From assembly GCF_030253575.1 (NCBI RefSeq), contig NC_080567.1, positions 38,159,501-38,223,500 of the forward strand: DNA of 64,000 nt. Direction: 5' to 3'. A program made the position numbers and the translations under genes. How positions within the stretch are numbered: the stretch's first letter is position 1; every line of letters starts with the position of its first letter. The notes below the pieces were generated by a model. It searched no databases. It was not told the DNA's origin and saw nothing but the letters and a program-made list of their open reading frames with translations. Below, piece after piece: positions 1 through 11,568 of the stretch. The DNA is from Rhododendron vialii (lineage: Eukaryota; Streptophyta; Magnoliopsida; Ericales; Ericaceae).

Positions 1-986
1 GTAAACATACAATACTCTAACTTCATCTGCTGTCGATCCATGTGTCTTGAGCTCGTCATGACATCATTAGAGGCCTCACTTTTACTTCTTTCACCCTTGC
101 TTTTCCCTCGAGTTCATGACGACCATATGCCTTGTTTATCCAATTCCGTTTGCTTGGAAAGTGTAACCTTCTGCCCCGCTGCATGGGTGGAGATAGATAC
201 TGGGTGGAATATTGTTGTTCCATACTGGTATTAGGAGTTACCTATGGAACAAAAGTTGACCAACGGTTGGGGATAACACTAGGATTGATTCCCAATGAAG
301 GGAAAATCATATCAAATTCGATCTAGTGTGCACGAATATCAGCCAAATTTTAATCAAGAAGGTATAAGAGGAAGAAGGCACCAAACACTGAATTTAAGGA
401 AGATCTAACGTACAAAACATTCCCACTGCCGTATGAAACATAGTTTGGATTTGAATCTACTATATATGTTGTTAATTGAAAAGCAACTACTAAGCAACTA
501 TGCTAGACTGGACAGATAAAACAAAAAGCACTTATTATAAGTACTGATCGGCTGGAAATGGCATCATTACCACGGCTACTTTGGGCCGAGGGTGGTATCA
601 GATAATGGCAAGATTGCTATCTATCTACCTAATAAAATATATCTATCTACCTAATAAAATACAAGAGTGTAAGGGTGTGAGGACCACACAAACATAAATT
701 GAAAGAAGGGTTGAGATTCATTTGATCTAAGGGTTGATATGTACTTTCCAACTCTCTTAAGAAAACACCCACACTCTTACAAATATATTACAAAAATGCC
801 ATCGATTCTTTTTACCCACTGCTTGGTTTCTGGCGTTGGCATAAAAAAATAAAAATATATTACAAAAATGTCCGTGCCTACAACACTATGGTGCGTAGTG
901 CCGTAGGCACGTGCAAGCACTAGTAGTGTACATAATACAAGGGTGTACAGCCCATTCATACTTAACAAAAGACAAGGGTGTTGCAA
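1..986. other. Intergenic, no gene recognised
   Basis: The short open frames here resemble no protein I know. The stretch holds a 26-bp tandem repeat of a CTATCTACCTAATAAAATA-type unit near 625-660. It also holds two copies of an ATATATTACAAAAATG phrase around 785-870, and a small palindrome (GTGCCTAC ... GTAGGCAC) near 873-910. Nothing else can be supported. Confidence 0.5.
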
Positions 987-994
987 TGGTTGAG

Positions 995-1682
995 TAGGGT
1001 TGGCAATGGGGCGGGTAGGAGGTAGATACCACTATTTCCGTTCCCGATCCCTGAATCCAAATCCATCCCCATCCCCTCCCCGATCCCCACCGGGAAATTA
1101 TTTTTACCCTCCATCCCCGCCCCAAACGGGGAACGGGGATCCCCGTGGGGAATCAGGGATCTAACTGGAGCCACAGACAAAATCGGTATTCTTAATCCGG
1201 TATCCCTCCTGCAGCAAGACGCCAAGAACAAACAACACACGCAAAACTCTTTAAAGCTTAGTTTCTTAGTCTCTCAACACAACGATATTTCATGAGTTTC
1301 CGACGTGAACAATATTTATCTGACTAGAACTATCGATTTGAGCTCTTTTTTCTACTAATCTTCTATCCATGGTAAGTGAATTCAATTACTTCTATGTTAA
1401 TTGACAGTGAGATTTAGTTTCTTTCTTTCTTCCTCACTTATGTATATATAGTACTCCTATATAATTTTCATTTATGTATATAACTTATTTATTATATATA
1501 TATATACACAAACGGGGCGGGGCGGGGCGGGGACAGACTCATACCCATCCCTTATTTTTTTTTTAAAATTATCCTCATCCCCTACCCGATCCCCGAAAAA
1601 TCCCCGAATCTCCAATCCATTTGGGTTGGGGCGGGGCGGGGCGGGGCGGGGCGGGGCGGGGCGGCCGGGATTGCCATCCCTA
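995..1682. mobile_element. hAT-like MITE with 8-bp target site duplication
   Basis: The element starts TAGGGTTGGCAAT and ends ATTGCCATCCCTA, which are inverted copies of each other with one mismatch. It is flanked on both sides by the identical octamer TGGTTGAG (987-994 and 1683-1690). An 8-bp duplication and TAGGG-type ends are what the hAT superfamily makes. The 688-bp body has no open frame for a transposase and is rich in CCCCGATCCCC-type blocks. Near its right end lies a (GGGGC)n run at about 1627-1664, with a shorter one at 1513-1532. It is therefore non-autonomous. The perfect duplication suggests a fairly recent insertion. Confidence 0.85.
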
Positions 1683-1721
1683 TGGTTGAGATTACTTTGA
1701 TCCAATGATTTAGACTTATTC

Positions 1722-1908
1722 TGTAACACCCTTTTTAATTGAGGTGCTTAAATGTTATATTTAATAACCTAAAGGGCTAAAGTGCAATTTTTTTTAAAAT
1801 TTGTGCATGTGTGCCGTGTGTGTGTGCTGATGTGTTATGTGTGTGAGGGTTTCTTTAAAACAAAGAAAAGAGAAAGAATAAAAGAAAGAAAACCCATCTT
1901 GTTCCAAC

Positions 1909-1992
<84 letters not shown>

Positions 1993-3650
1993 AGCCGGTG
2001 GAGAAGAAGAAGAAAGAAGGAAAGAAAGGAGGAAATAGGTATGGTCAAATTGAAGCCATGAGAGAGGGTTTTTGAACTTGAAGTTGAGTTTATTCCTGAA
2101 AATTCGTGTATAGTATGATTATGCATAACTGTGTTGAACCCAGTTGAATCCGTCCGGTTTATGCTGTAAAAATTTCAGAATTTTCTGAATAGTATGGAAA
2201 AAGATAAAAATCTTGAACCGGACTGCAGTCAGATTCGCGTCTGTGCTGACAGCCCCGACACGCGTTGGAAAAACAGGCATAACTTCTTGCTCGGGTATCG
2301 GTTTTAGGCACCGTTTCTTGATTCCGAAACTAGACTTGTATATCTTTCTGAATCTGTAAAGATTGTGCCTTAGTTTGGTCTGAGCAAATTCAGTTTTGGT
2401 TCCGAAGTTAATAGTTTGGTGATTCTGAAATTCTGGGCAGGTTTTATAGCTGTGTTCTTCATCAGTTTTGTCATAGTTCAATATGCTTACTGACTATGGA
2501 TGCTGTTGAGTCTTAAACCTTGATCAGTTGGTGTTGTTTTGGCGTTGGAAATATTGGAAAAGATTAAGTGTGTGATTTTTAATGAGCATTCGATCGCAGA
2601 CTGTTCTGCTGGGTCTGTAGTTTCTGTTTTAGATGTGTAATTTCAATGGAGCATATCTTAGTCATTCGGAGTCCAATTTGGGAAAATTTTATATCTAGAT
2701 TGATGTACTAGAAGCCTTCTTGCTGGTGGTGGTAGTCTTGTAGTATTCTTTGAAACCTATAGAATTCTATAGTCAGAAATCGATCAGTAGTTCTGTTGAT
2801 AATGTGTGAAATTGTGGAATTCTTGGTTTTGGGTACGAATTGGTGAATTTACTTTTGTTCGGCATACGTTAAATAGTTGAATTGATGCAGAACATTGTTA
2901 ATGCATTTGTTAAAATCTTAAAAGTATTTCTATACTAAAATGTTTGGCTTGTGGATAGGTGACGAGTCGGTGAATCAAAGAGCACCGAAACCATAGTTGT
3001 ACTTTCTTTTGGAGTACGAGGTGAGTGTTTGATTCATTGATGTTATTCTATATTGAATTAAACTTGAATGTTGGCTTAGTGCCCGGTGATTGGCTTTATG
3101 CCATATGGCTTTATGCCTTAAACTATTGGCTGTGTGCCCGGTGATTGGCTTAATGCCAAAAGGCTTTATGCCTTAAATAATTGGCTGTGCGCCCGGTGTT
3201 GCTTTTAATTGCTTGGTTCACTGTTTGACTGGTTGAGATATATCTTTTAGCTGTACCTTTAATATGGAATTGCATCCATGTCTCATAACACTCCTGGATT
3301 CCATTTTGGAATCCAGTTTTGCAGGCGTTGTAGATATCCACTGCTGATCGTCGTGGGGTTGTACACTCGCTTAGGGTAGCATGTTGGGAAGGCTGGACTA
3401 GTTTTGGCAAAATTTTGTAAATAGGGATGTAGTTGCAGCCTATGTTCATATTTGGTTTATTGTATAGTTTAATGCTTTCTTAAGACTTCCGCTGTGTTTG
3501 TAAGAACGTTAAGTTTTGCGTTATCAATAAAATGGTTGTTGGTTAATTTAGTTGCTAAAACTTGAGTTATAGAAATGGGTTGGTGGTTGATGTTGCACCC
3601 TCATGTCGGTTTAGGCTCATTTGAGTGCTGGCCCGGGGTGGGGTGTGACA
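1722..3650 (+). mobile_element. Solo-LTR-like element, probably Ty3/gypsy type
   Basis: The element begins TGTAACACCC and ends GGGTGTGACA, that is TG...CA ends. It is flanked by the same 5-mer TATTC at 1717-1721 and 3651-3655, the signature of LTR-retroelement integration. The length is about 1.93 kb and no second LTR or gag/pol-like frame lies nearby, so it is best read as a solo LTR or a non-coding LTR derivative. An AATAAA signal near 3525 would suit the R region. The GAGGTGAGT motif near 3018, the repeated 'GGCTTTATGCC' phrases, and the end sequences shared with the 28985-31103 element suggest one lineage (Tekay-like chromovirus is a guess). Treated as a fossil; intact flanks suggest modest age. 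Confidence 0.75.
1912..1990. repeat. (GA)n microsatellite
   Basis: About 39 uninterrupted GA dinucleotides inside the solo-LTR-like element. The run opens long spurious frames (RERERE on +, SLSLSL on -) that are not genes. Confidence 0.97.
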
Positions 3651-3867
3651 TATTCTCCTCCTTTCAGTAAAGTGTCCACACGCTTTGCACATATTACATA
3701 ATTGCTCTGTGGGTTTATTTACTCCTAACAACTGTACATTAATGTTTCTGTAATTTGAAGAATATATATGAGCGTTCCAGAGACACAAACAAAAACATAA
3801 AAAAAAAAAAAAAGACACTTCATCTCAACCATTGAAACTAATGGTTGAGATTATAAGTTCACAAAAA

Positions 3868-4312
3868 ATTAATTTTGGCCGTGAAGAATTACTATTGGCC
3901 ACAAAGAATTACTCCTGACCGTGAAAAATTACTCATGGTCGCAAAGAATTACACTATAAAGAATTACTTTTGGCCACAAAGAATTACTCCTGACCGCAAA
4001 GAATTACACTTGACTGCCAAGAATTACTTTTGGCCACGAAGAATTACTCCTGTCCGCCAAGAATTACACATGGACGCCAAGAATTACTATTGGCCGCCAC
4101 GAATTACACCTGGCCGCCAACAATTATTCTTGACCACCAAGAATTACACCTGGCCTCAAAGAATTGCGGCCAAGAGTAATTTTTTGCGGCTAGGTGTAAT
4201 TTTTGGCGGTTAAGAGTAATTTTTGGTGGCCAAGAATAATTATTCACGGCCAGGAGTAATTATTCGCGGCCAATAGTAATTATTCGCGCCTAAAAGTAAT
4301 TCTTCGCGACCT
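3868..4312. repeat. 20-bp minisatellite that switches orientation midway (foldback)
   Basis: About fifteen head-to-tail units of the form GAATTACTNNTGGCCGCCAA run from about 3885 to 4160. The array then flips, and about seven units of the reverse complement (TTGGCGGCCAGGAGTAATT type) run from about 4163 to 4312. Neighbouring units differ, but similarity recurs every third unit, a weak 60-bp higher-order period. Sixty bases equal twenty codons, so one frame stays open for 112 codons as a repetitive KNYxWPxRITP peptide. I regard that as a by-product. The two arms could form a long hairpin. No transposon termini or target duplication were recognised. A short palindrome around 3826-3852 lies just outside. 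Confidence 0.85.
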
Positions 4313-4320
4313 CATCATTT

Positions 4321-5630
4321 GATAAATTTTTAAAGGATAATCAATAATCATATCCTTCCATTCGAATTGGATTTTCTTTGACATTATCTTTTTACATCAA
4401 CGTTGGTTTATTGGCTCACTCAATTGAATACCAATATCAAGACCCTCCAAATCTCATTTGAATTTTCAATAAGAAACTACATTAAGGAAATTGTGAAGAT
4501 TCATTGAAAATTTTCACTCCATGATATATTTGTGGGATGATTTAAATTTGAAGAAAAAATAAAATCGCGAGTCTAGAATTTATTTGCGTGTGTTGATCGT
4601 TCGAACCGTGCCTTCAAGCACGGGCATGCACCAATCAATAATGAATCGCACCACAATACTTGAGACCAAAGGCAAAAGTTAACGCGTGTTTTTTCGTAAT
4701 GAGTTGTAAGGTAGCATTTTTTGTTTTTTTGTACAAAAAACAGGGTAAGTAACTAAGAAACAAATTAGAAATAGTTGGGTTTGGGCCCGAAACAATGACT
4801 GTAGGAATGGGATCGTTTATTACTGTAGGAATGGGATCGTTTATTCCTAGTATGCCCCCGCGCGCAGAAGAATACACCAGCTAACTACGTACAAGATTCA
4901 ATCAGTGGACGAAAGGAACTTTGGGGACGAAATGCAAAATCTCTCCAAGGCATCCTTTGTGGCTCGTTAAAACCTAAAAATAAAAGACCTTGATAATGGA
5001 TGTATCAGAAGCTTGAAGAATAGCAAAAGCAATTTATAAAAAGGCTTGGGTAGAGACTTCCTCTGGCACCTCTAACATATGTTCGTGATTAGGTACGTCA
5101 TCTAAATTGAGGAGAGTGATAAAGTATTACGCCAACGTTCCAAGGCACGGGAATACAACTCCACTTCCAATCCTCTTTTTTCGTTACTTGCCTCGTAATA
5201 GTTCTCCTTTTTTCATTTATAGTGATTGTAACCATACAACATTACAACTCATGATGCCCAGACTGTCAAAATCCCAACTATGATGGACATTTTGACCACC
5301 AATGACCATGGTTAGCTCCTAGATGGACATTGCACCTACTGTGACTACGTACACATATACGCAAGGGGAAAACAAAAAAACTTTTCCCCTTTAATTGTCA
5401 AGGCTCCAGCTCAACCACTCGAGCCTCCCTGCGTATTCAATTTCCAACCCACTTATTACAGTTCCTGCCTGGCTTTAGGCAATTTGGATGTTCCAATTGT
5501 AATTTGTTCTAGACATTTGAAACTAATTTAATATCTCCAACTCTTCCAAAATACTCCTTCCATGAAATCTTATTTGTACTTAGTATCTCAAAATACCCTT
5601 TAATAACAGTAATTTGACAACCACCCCAAA
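4321..5630. other. Intergenic, no gene recognised
   Basis: AT-rich sequence with no convincing open frame. It contains a 22-bp tandem duplication of a CTGTAGGAATGGGATCGTTT unit at about 4798-4842 and nothing else that I can name. Confidence 0.5.
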
Positions 5631-5639
5631 GGAGTTGGT

Positions 5640-5835
5640 CAAAACCTGAGAGTCTGAGACTGAGGGGTTTGCTTCATCCAAGGGTCTTAGGTTCGAAATT
5701 TCGTAGGTTCTATCAACTCTTTTAGAGGCCAGTGCATACGAAGCTTTATTATGACTTTAATTGAAATTCCCGCAAGTGGACGGTGAGATTAGTTGAGGTG
5801 CGCATAAGCTATTCCGAACACTTGAGTTAACAAAA
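5640..5835 (+). mobile_element. Degenerate tRNA-derived SINE
   Basis: It contains a pol III B-box-like stretch (GGTTCGAAATTTC near 5691). The tail reads GTTGAGGTGCGCATAAGCT ... CCGAACACTTGAGTTAAC and then turns A-rich. That tail is characteristic of Au-type and related plant SINEs, and resembles the body of the better preserved copy at 10847-11093 read on the minus strand. The boundaries are approximate and no clear target duplication was found. Confidence 0.6.
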
Positions 5836-6870
5836 CAAACAGTAATTTGACTACCCCGCTGGTACACAAGTCTACAACATTTCCAATGACTTTCGCATCC
5901 CAAGCCTTGATTCCAATTTGTCACGAAGTAGATCCATAAAGCATTTTAGATGAGAAAATCAATGGTATCCGTACAAATGGAATAGAGCAAACCTCGAATC
6001 CGGAAAGTATAGGAGTGCCGGGAAGAAGGTTTCTTTGATAAATCGCATCTTGAACATGCGAGGTCTTTAAAATGAAGTTAATTGATCGTTTGTGAACTCA
6101 TTTCATGTTTATTTCTTGATCAAAACTGTTCAAGTTATAGAGCTTTTGGAGATGATAAATCCTGTAAATGATATATGTTAATAGAATAATGATTGGTATA
6201 TAATCAGAAATGATCGGAGTGAAATTACTTTTATGAAAATAGATTTGATCACGTTGGATCAAACCCAATAATATATCAGTACATACCCCGCATATGTATT
6301 GTTTTGGAATTCCTATTGAGTCTAAAAAAATGATAAAACCATTCATTTTGTTCAAAATACATATAGAGTATGTAAAAAATAAAAGTTAAATCGGATATTG
6401 GCAAAGGTATTTACATAACATCCAAGTATCCAACTATGCTGATATGAAGTTAGGAGTAACGTTGAATATGTAATAAGCGTCTTTACCGATATTTAATTTA
6501 GTTGATTCTTTGGAGAAACCCTAAAACAAATATCTCATACAATATAAACGATTTCGATCATTTTTTTTTAATCTAAAACAAATATCTCATACAAGATATA
6601 AGCGATTTCGATCATATTTTGAGGATGCAAGACACACCTAAGCAATACGTAAGCAGGGTATGTACCCATGAACTCGTAGTAAAGCTGATTCCACTACGGA
6701 ATAAAATTCACTCCGAAAGAGAGAGAGAGCGCTTATACGCGGGTGAAAATTATAAACCCTGAATTTATTTTTTCCTAACCGGCGTTCGCAGTTTCCCCCC
6801 TCTCTGCAAGTCGAGCTGCTCAAGTTCTGCCGCTTCTGGTTTGACATTTCGTTCGATCAATCGAACCAGA
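5836..6870. other. Intergenic and XCT upstream region
   Basis: No gene was seen. A roughly 65-bp tandem duplication (AAACAAATATCTCATACAA ... CGATTTCGATCAT) lies at about 6528-6616. The last 150 bases before the XCT start codon probably hold its core promoter and 5' UTR, including a short GA run at 6717-6729. No clear TATA box stands out. Confidence 0.4.
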
Positions 6871-6881
6871 GGTAGAGAACG

Positions 6882-8955
6882 ATGTCGGGTATGGGAGACG
6901 GGTACGTGGGCACGGCCCAAGACGCGGTGAGGATCCGGAGGCTCGAGAAGCAGAGAGAAGCCGAGAGGAGGAAAATCCAGGAGCTCAAAAACAAGACTGC
7001 TTCTACCCAAGGCCAACCGGGTCTCCTCCAATTCGGGTCCAGTACCTCCGAGGTTCGCATCCCCCAATCCCACTCTAACTTCCTAGGGCTTTTCAATACT
7101 CTCCAAATTTAGGGTTTTTTTGTATACTTTCGCGTTGGACGAATTCAAGCGTGTCTATTTAGTTTATACTTCACTTAAGTTTGTTTTGCGAAAGTGGATT
7201 TCAGTTGTAATGTTTTGTTTTTTTGGAAAATGTTAAACCTTCTTGTGACAATGATTAGTCTGCGAAAAATTTCCCTTTTTTGTGATCACACATTTTTGCA
7301 GTGGCGACTAGAGGAATTTTATTCACAGACATAAATTCCACCTATTGTTCGCCGAAATAACATATTGCATGTAATGGTAGTTTGTTTGGACAAAAAGAAC
7401 TCGCGAATACATGAGCTTCTACAATTGGATTCAACAAGGGTTGATGGTTTTAAATAGTTGCACAGCAAAATGACTCATTGCCAATCGTGTCAAAGAACTT
7501 TTTTTTTTTTTGTACTCAACCAATAAATCATTTGTCAGTTGATCACCTTCAGTTCCTCAAGTACCCGTCAGGCCCATCAGGCGGTTAAACGTTTTCCAAA
7601 GTCCAAACACATGTTTCTATTAATGGAACGTTAAGTAAAAGACAGCAATGCCTGCAAGTCTCAAGCTTTTGAAGTTTGTGTTTCAACCGATACACCATTG
7701 TTCACGAGAGAGAAAATTGTATGTAGAAACTTAAATTAATTTTCAACAGCTGACCCTACCCAGCCCTAAGGTGGTGTCATCCCTTCTCTTTTTTTTTTGA
7801 AGGATGGCAGTGTTTAATGTTATAATTTTTACTAGTATTGTGTGGTTTAATTTGTTCTTCAGATTCTTGAGACTGCGTTCAAGAAGGAAACAGTTGGTCT
7901 GGTTACTAGGGAGGAATATGTTGAGAAGGTAACAGTTTTAATTTTTGTGAGTAAGCTTTAGCTGTTTGCTTGCTTGTTGAAGAATTGTGCCTGACTAAGG
8001 GTTGTGTTTTGTGCTTTAAATATGTGCTGTAGAGGGTTAATATTCGGACCAAAATTGAAGAAGAAGAGAAGGAGAAACTTCAGAAGCTACAACAAGAGTG
8101 AGTATAAAAGACAGGACATTTGTAAACTTTGAGATACTAAGTGTTTTTCGGTGGCATCTTAGGTACCATTTTTTATTTTTAATTTACTTTGGGTTCCCCC
8201 TTTTTGCTAAATTTGAAGGGAGGAGGAGCTTCAAGCACAAAAGAGGCAAAAGCGGAAGGTAAAGGGGAACCCCCGATTATCTTTCTCTGAAGATATTGAA
8301 AATGGAAGTGAGGAGGAAGATGAGGATAACAGTGAGTATTATCAACTTAATGCAACCTTGAATCTTTTGTTTCATTTTGTCAATTTTAATATTTAAGGTG
8401 GTTTAAATTATAAGCTAGCGGCCTAGGATGTTGGGACTTGGGGTTATCCGGACGGTAGTTGCTGGTGGGGATGGCTTCTATATTTCCGAGAGATGGGGAG
8501 TGAAGAGGATAGGATGATGATTGGGTGACTCAATCACATTGTTATATAAGTTACAATAGGGGTAAATAAGATTGGATTTTAAGAAGTGCTTTGGAGCTGC
8601 AACCATTTGGTGGCACTGGGTACATTTGTTTAAGTTAGATCTGGTGTTTTAATGGCGGTCATTTTGGAAATTTTATATGACGTCAAACATGATTTGATAC
8701 TGGACTGTTTGTGGAGGGCTGGTGCTTTTGTGAACTTGGCCCTTGGGAAAATAAGGGAATTACTGTAGTTGTTAGCTTAGTCATATATACTTCTATGTGA
8801 ACTAAAAACTATTGTCTGGTTATCTTCTTCCTAATGCTAAAAGATGCACGTTTATTCTATCACTTTGCAGAAAGTAGAGAACCAAAGAGGCTTGCACTTG
8901 GAAAGTTTGGCAAAGATCCCACTGTAGAAACTAGCTTTTTGCCTGACAGGTACGG

Positions 8956-9016
<61 letters not shown>

Positions 9017-11276
9017 TAAGCAAGGTTGCCTTTTTGTATTCTCTCCCTCATCTTGATTTGGGCTTAACATTTTCCTTGGGGTTGTGAAGCACTCTTACAG
9101 TGAGAGGGAAGCAGAGGAACAAGCAGAGCGTGAAAGGCTGCGGAAACAGTGGCTTCGTGAGCAGGAACAGATTCGAAGTAATTCTGCTTTGCCAGTCCTG
9201 TTGTGATTATGTAATTTCTGGATGAACTGAATGTCATGATTATTTTTCTGCATATTTTTTTCTTTCAGACGAGCCTCTTGAAATCACTTACAGTTACTGG
9301 GATGGAGCAGGCCATAGGAGGGTTCTCCAGGTAGTTTTTTGGCTATCTACTTCCACTATATTTTGTGGATCCATTTTCTTCAACCCTCCCCCAAAGATCA
9401 GTACTTCAACATTTTTCTTGGCACTCGTGAGTTTCCGTTTTTCAGCTTCGCAAAGGAGATACAATCGGAGAGTTTCTCCGGGCTGTTCAGCAGCAACTTG
9501 CCCCTGAGTTTCGAGAGATTCGAACAACTTCAGTGGAGAACCTGCTTTATGTAAAGGAAGATCTTATTATTCCTCATGTGAGATATATGAATATGCTTAT
9601 TTGTGGTCACTGGTCGTATTATGTTTCCGGCCGTTGGATCTGTGCTAACTATTGCATCACTTTCTGTTTTCATTGGGCTTCCAGCAACACAGTTTCTATG
9701 AGCTGATTGTCAACAAGGCAAGGGGGAAAAGTGGGCCGGTAATCCTCATCTTTAGTTTACTTCAGTTTGCCTTAATGTTGTAAAACAGAAAGTGTGAAAA
9801 GCAAACTATGCTTTTTCGTTGTTTTCTTTTTGTTTTTTCAAAGATGGTAGAATTGTTAAGATGGCCCTTCAAAAAGGTTGCTAGTTTTCAATAAACTTGA
9901 GTCATAAGGGTTGCTAGTTTTAGTGTCCGTTCATCTTTTGCATGCAGCTTGCTCATACTTTTTTTTAAAAATATGTTCTTTCTTTGTTTCTGTTTTTGGT
10001 CAGCTTTTCCATTTTGACGTGCACGAGGACGTGCGAACAATTGCTGATGCAACCATTGAGAAGGACGAGGTATGGGATTTACACATTTGCATCTGTATTC
10101 ATCGTCCAGAATCCTGCATATGGTGGAGTAAGTTCATAGATTTAAAACTAGAAAGAGTTGGGAGTGAACACACTTCATTAACTGGCGGGCTCTGACTTCG
10201 TACTAAGAAATGACAGCAATTAAATTTCAAGTACTGAAAATTTGTGATATTTTACGTCTGATGTAAAACTTTGCAAGATAAACCTGTTAGTTGAGAATGA
10301 AACTAAGTTCTACATTTCTCGAAGTGTATTTTAGCATTCTGTGAAAGTTAAGTCTTCTATATTTTAAATTAAAACTTGTTTTCAGTTGGTCAGTTTTAAG
10401 CTTTAGGTGGTTTGGTGATTATTCGTTATCAAACTCGCCTAATTGGAGGACTTTGAATGTGTACCATTTTTATTACATGATTCCGCTATCAAACGGGGTC
10501 TTGCTATTTGGTTTATGAGATTCCATGCCGTTTGCTTCTTGGGAAATGGGAATATGATTGGACATATATGGGCACTGCAATACAGAGGCTTTATCTTTTA
10601 CTACCAGGTAGAAACTGCCATTTAGAAACTTTACTGATCTGATGCATCCAAGTGTTTAACCTTCTTGTAATTCAACTTCAAGTGAAAGTCTGTTCTTGGA
10701 ATTTCTTAATATCATAACCAAGATGTCTGAAAACCATGCTATCATCCTGCATCATTATCTTTGGATCCAGTTACATGGTTCTTGATCTTCTTTGAAGAAA
10801 CCATCCCAAAATCAAGGCGTGTCTATGCATGTGTATTTGTGTATGTCTTTTTGTTTTGTTTTGATAACTCAGGTGACCAGGTCACCTTATGCGCACCTCC
10901 GAGTCCTCAACTAATCCTGGGGAACCAATCCCACTGCCCACTTGCAGGGGTCCCAATGAAAGCCAGATCAAAGTTCTTTATGGACTGGCCCCAAAAGAAT
11001 TGATAGCACTTGATAGGTTTTGAACCTGAAACCTTAGGAGGGAGCAAACCCTTAAGTCCTAAGCTTTGACCACTTGGCCACCCCCTTGGGGTTGTGTATT
11101 TGTGCATGTGATTGACCAGAGTCCTTGCATTAGGTTCGCTCATTGCTATTGCATTTTCAAACTACATACTAATTTCTTCACCTGCTTGTTTACAGTCCCA
11201 TGCTGGTAAAGTTGTTGAGAGACACTGGTATGAAAAGAACAAGCACATCTTCCCTGCTTCAAGATGGGAGGTACAT

Positions 11277-11335
<59 letters not shown>

Positions 11336-11568
11336 GTGTGGGTGTGGGTAGGTGGGTGGAAGTGATTACAGCATCTGAGCCTGGGGTCACACAGTCATTT
11401 GTGCTGCATTTACGGTCATGTGTGATCACACTATCTACATTCTACATGCTTTGGCCACTGATGATTCGTGATCGCTCATATTTTTCTCTGGCTGGTACTT
11501 TCTTCAAAATATTGCAGATATATGATCCAACAAGGAAGTGGGAGCGGTACACAATCCATGGGGATTAA
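6882..11568 (+). CDS. XAP5 family protein, XAP5 CIRCADIAN TIMEKEEPER (XCT), 12 exons
   Basis: Exons: 6882-7052, 7863-7928, 8033-8097, 8219-8331, 8871-8949, 9101-9177, 9269-9330, 9446-9577, 9685-9738, 10004-10069, 11196-11270, 11518-11568. All junctions are GT/AG and the phases agree, giving 1011 bp and 336 residues, about the length of Arabidopsis XCT. The start [20 protein letters not shown] and the end [10 protein letters not shown] match that family closely. The order is a charged N-terminal coiled coil (residues about 20-45), a Glu-rich stretch, a basic patch KRQKRKVKG that may be a nuclear signal, and the conserved XAP5 C-terminal domain ([14 protein letters not shown] ... [20 protein letters not shown] ... 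[16 protein letters not shown]). XAP5/XCT proteins are nuclear. In Arabidopsis, XCT affects the clock, light responses, small-RNA production and splicing. Introns 5 and 11 carry long (CT)n runs just after the donor, and intron 10 holds a SINE. No break was seen. Confidence 0.97.
8958..9013. repeat. (TC)n microsatellite in XCT intron 5
   Basis: About 28 TC dinucleotides begin within ten bases of the exon 5 donor (GTACGGATTC...). Length changes here would alter sequence next to a 5' splice site. Confidence 0.97.
10847..11093 (-). mobile_element. Au-type SINE in XCT intron 10, with 16-bp target duplication
   Basis: Read on the minus strand it begins AACCCCAAGGGGGTGGCCAA, carries an A-box-like GTGGCCAAGTGGT and a B-box-like GGTTCAAAACC, and has a body with GAGGTGCGCATAAGGTGACC. 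It ends in a CAAAACAAAACAAAAAG tail. This is the layout of tRNA-derived plant SINEs of the Au family. It is flanked by GTGTATTTGTGTATGT (10831-10846) and GTGTATTTGTGCATGT (11094-11109), a 16-bp target duplication with one mismatch. It lies antisense to XCT inside a 1.1-kb intron. Confidence 0.88.
11278..11331. repeat. (CT)n microsatellite in XCT intron 11
   Basis: About 27 CT dinucleotides start seven bases after the donor of exon 11 (GTACATG then CTCTCT), the same arrangement as in intron 5. Confidence 0.97.

Noticed and set aside
1782-2126. Open frames of about 100 codons on both strands around the GA run
   Set aside because: They exist only because (GA)n has no stop codons; the peptide is RERE or SLSL and lies inside an LTR-like element.
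3875-4213. 112-codon frame with KNYxWPxRITP repeats as a repetitive protein gene
   Set aside because: It follows from a 20-bp DNA repeat with a 60-bp super-period; no start context, promoter, signal peptide or splice partner, and the array inverts downstream.
10890-11100. A tRNA gene on the minus strand in XCT intron 10
   Set aside because: A and B boxes are present, but the sequence does not fold as a tRNA cloverleaf by eye and has a SINE body, tail and target duplication.
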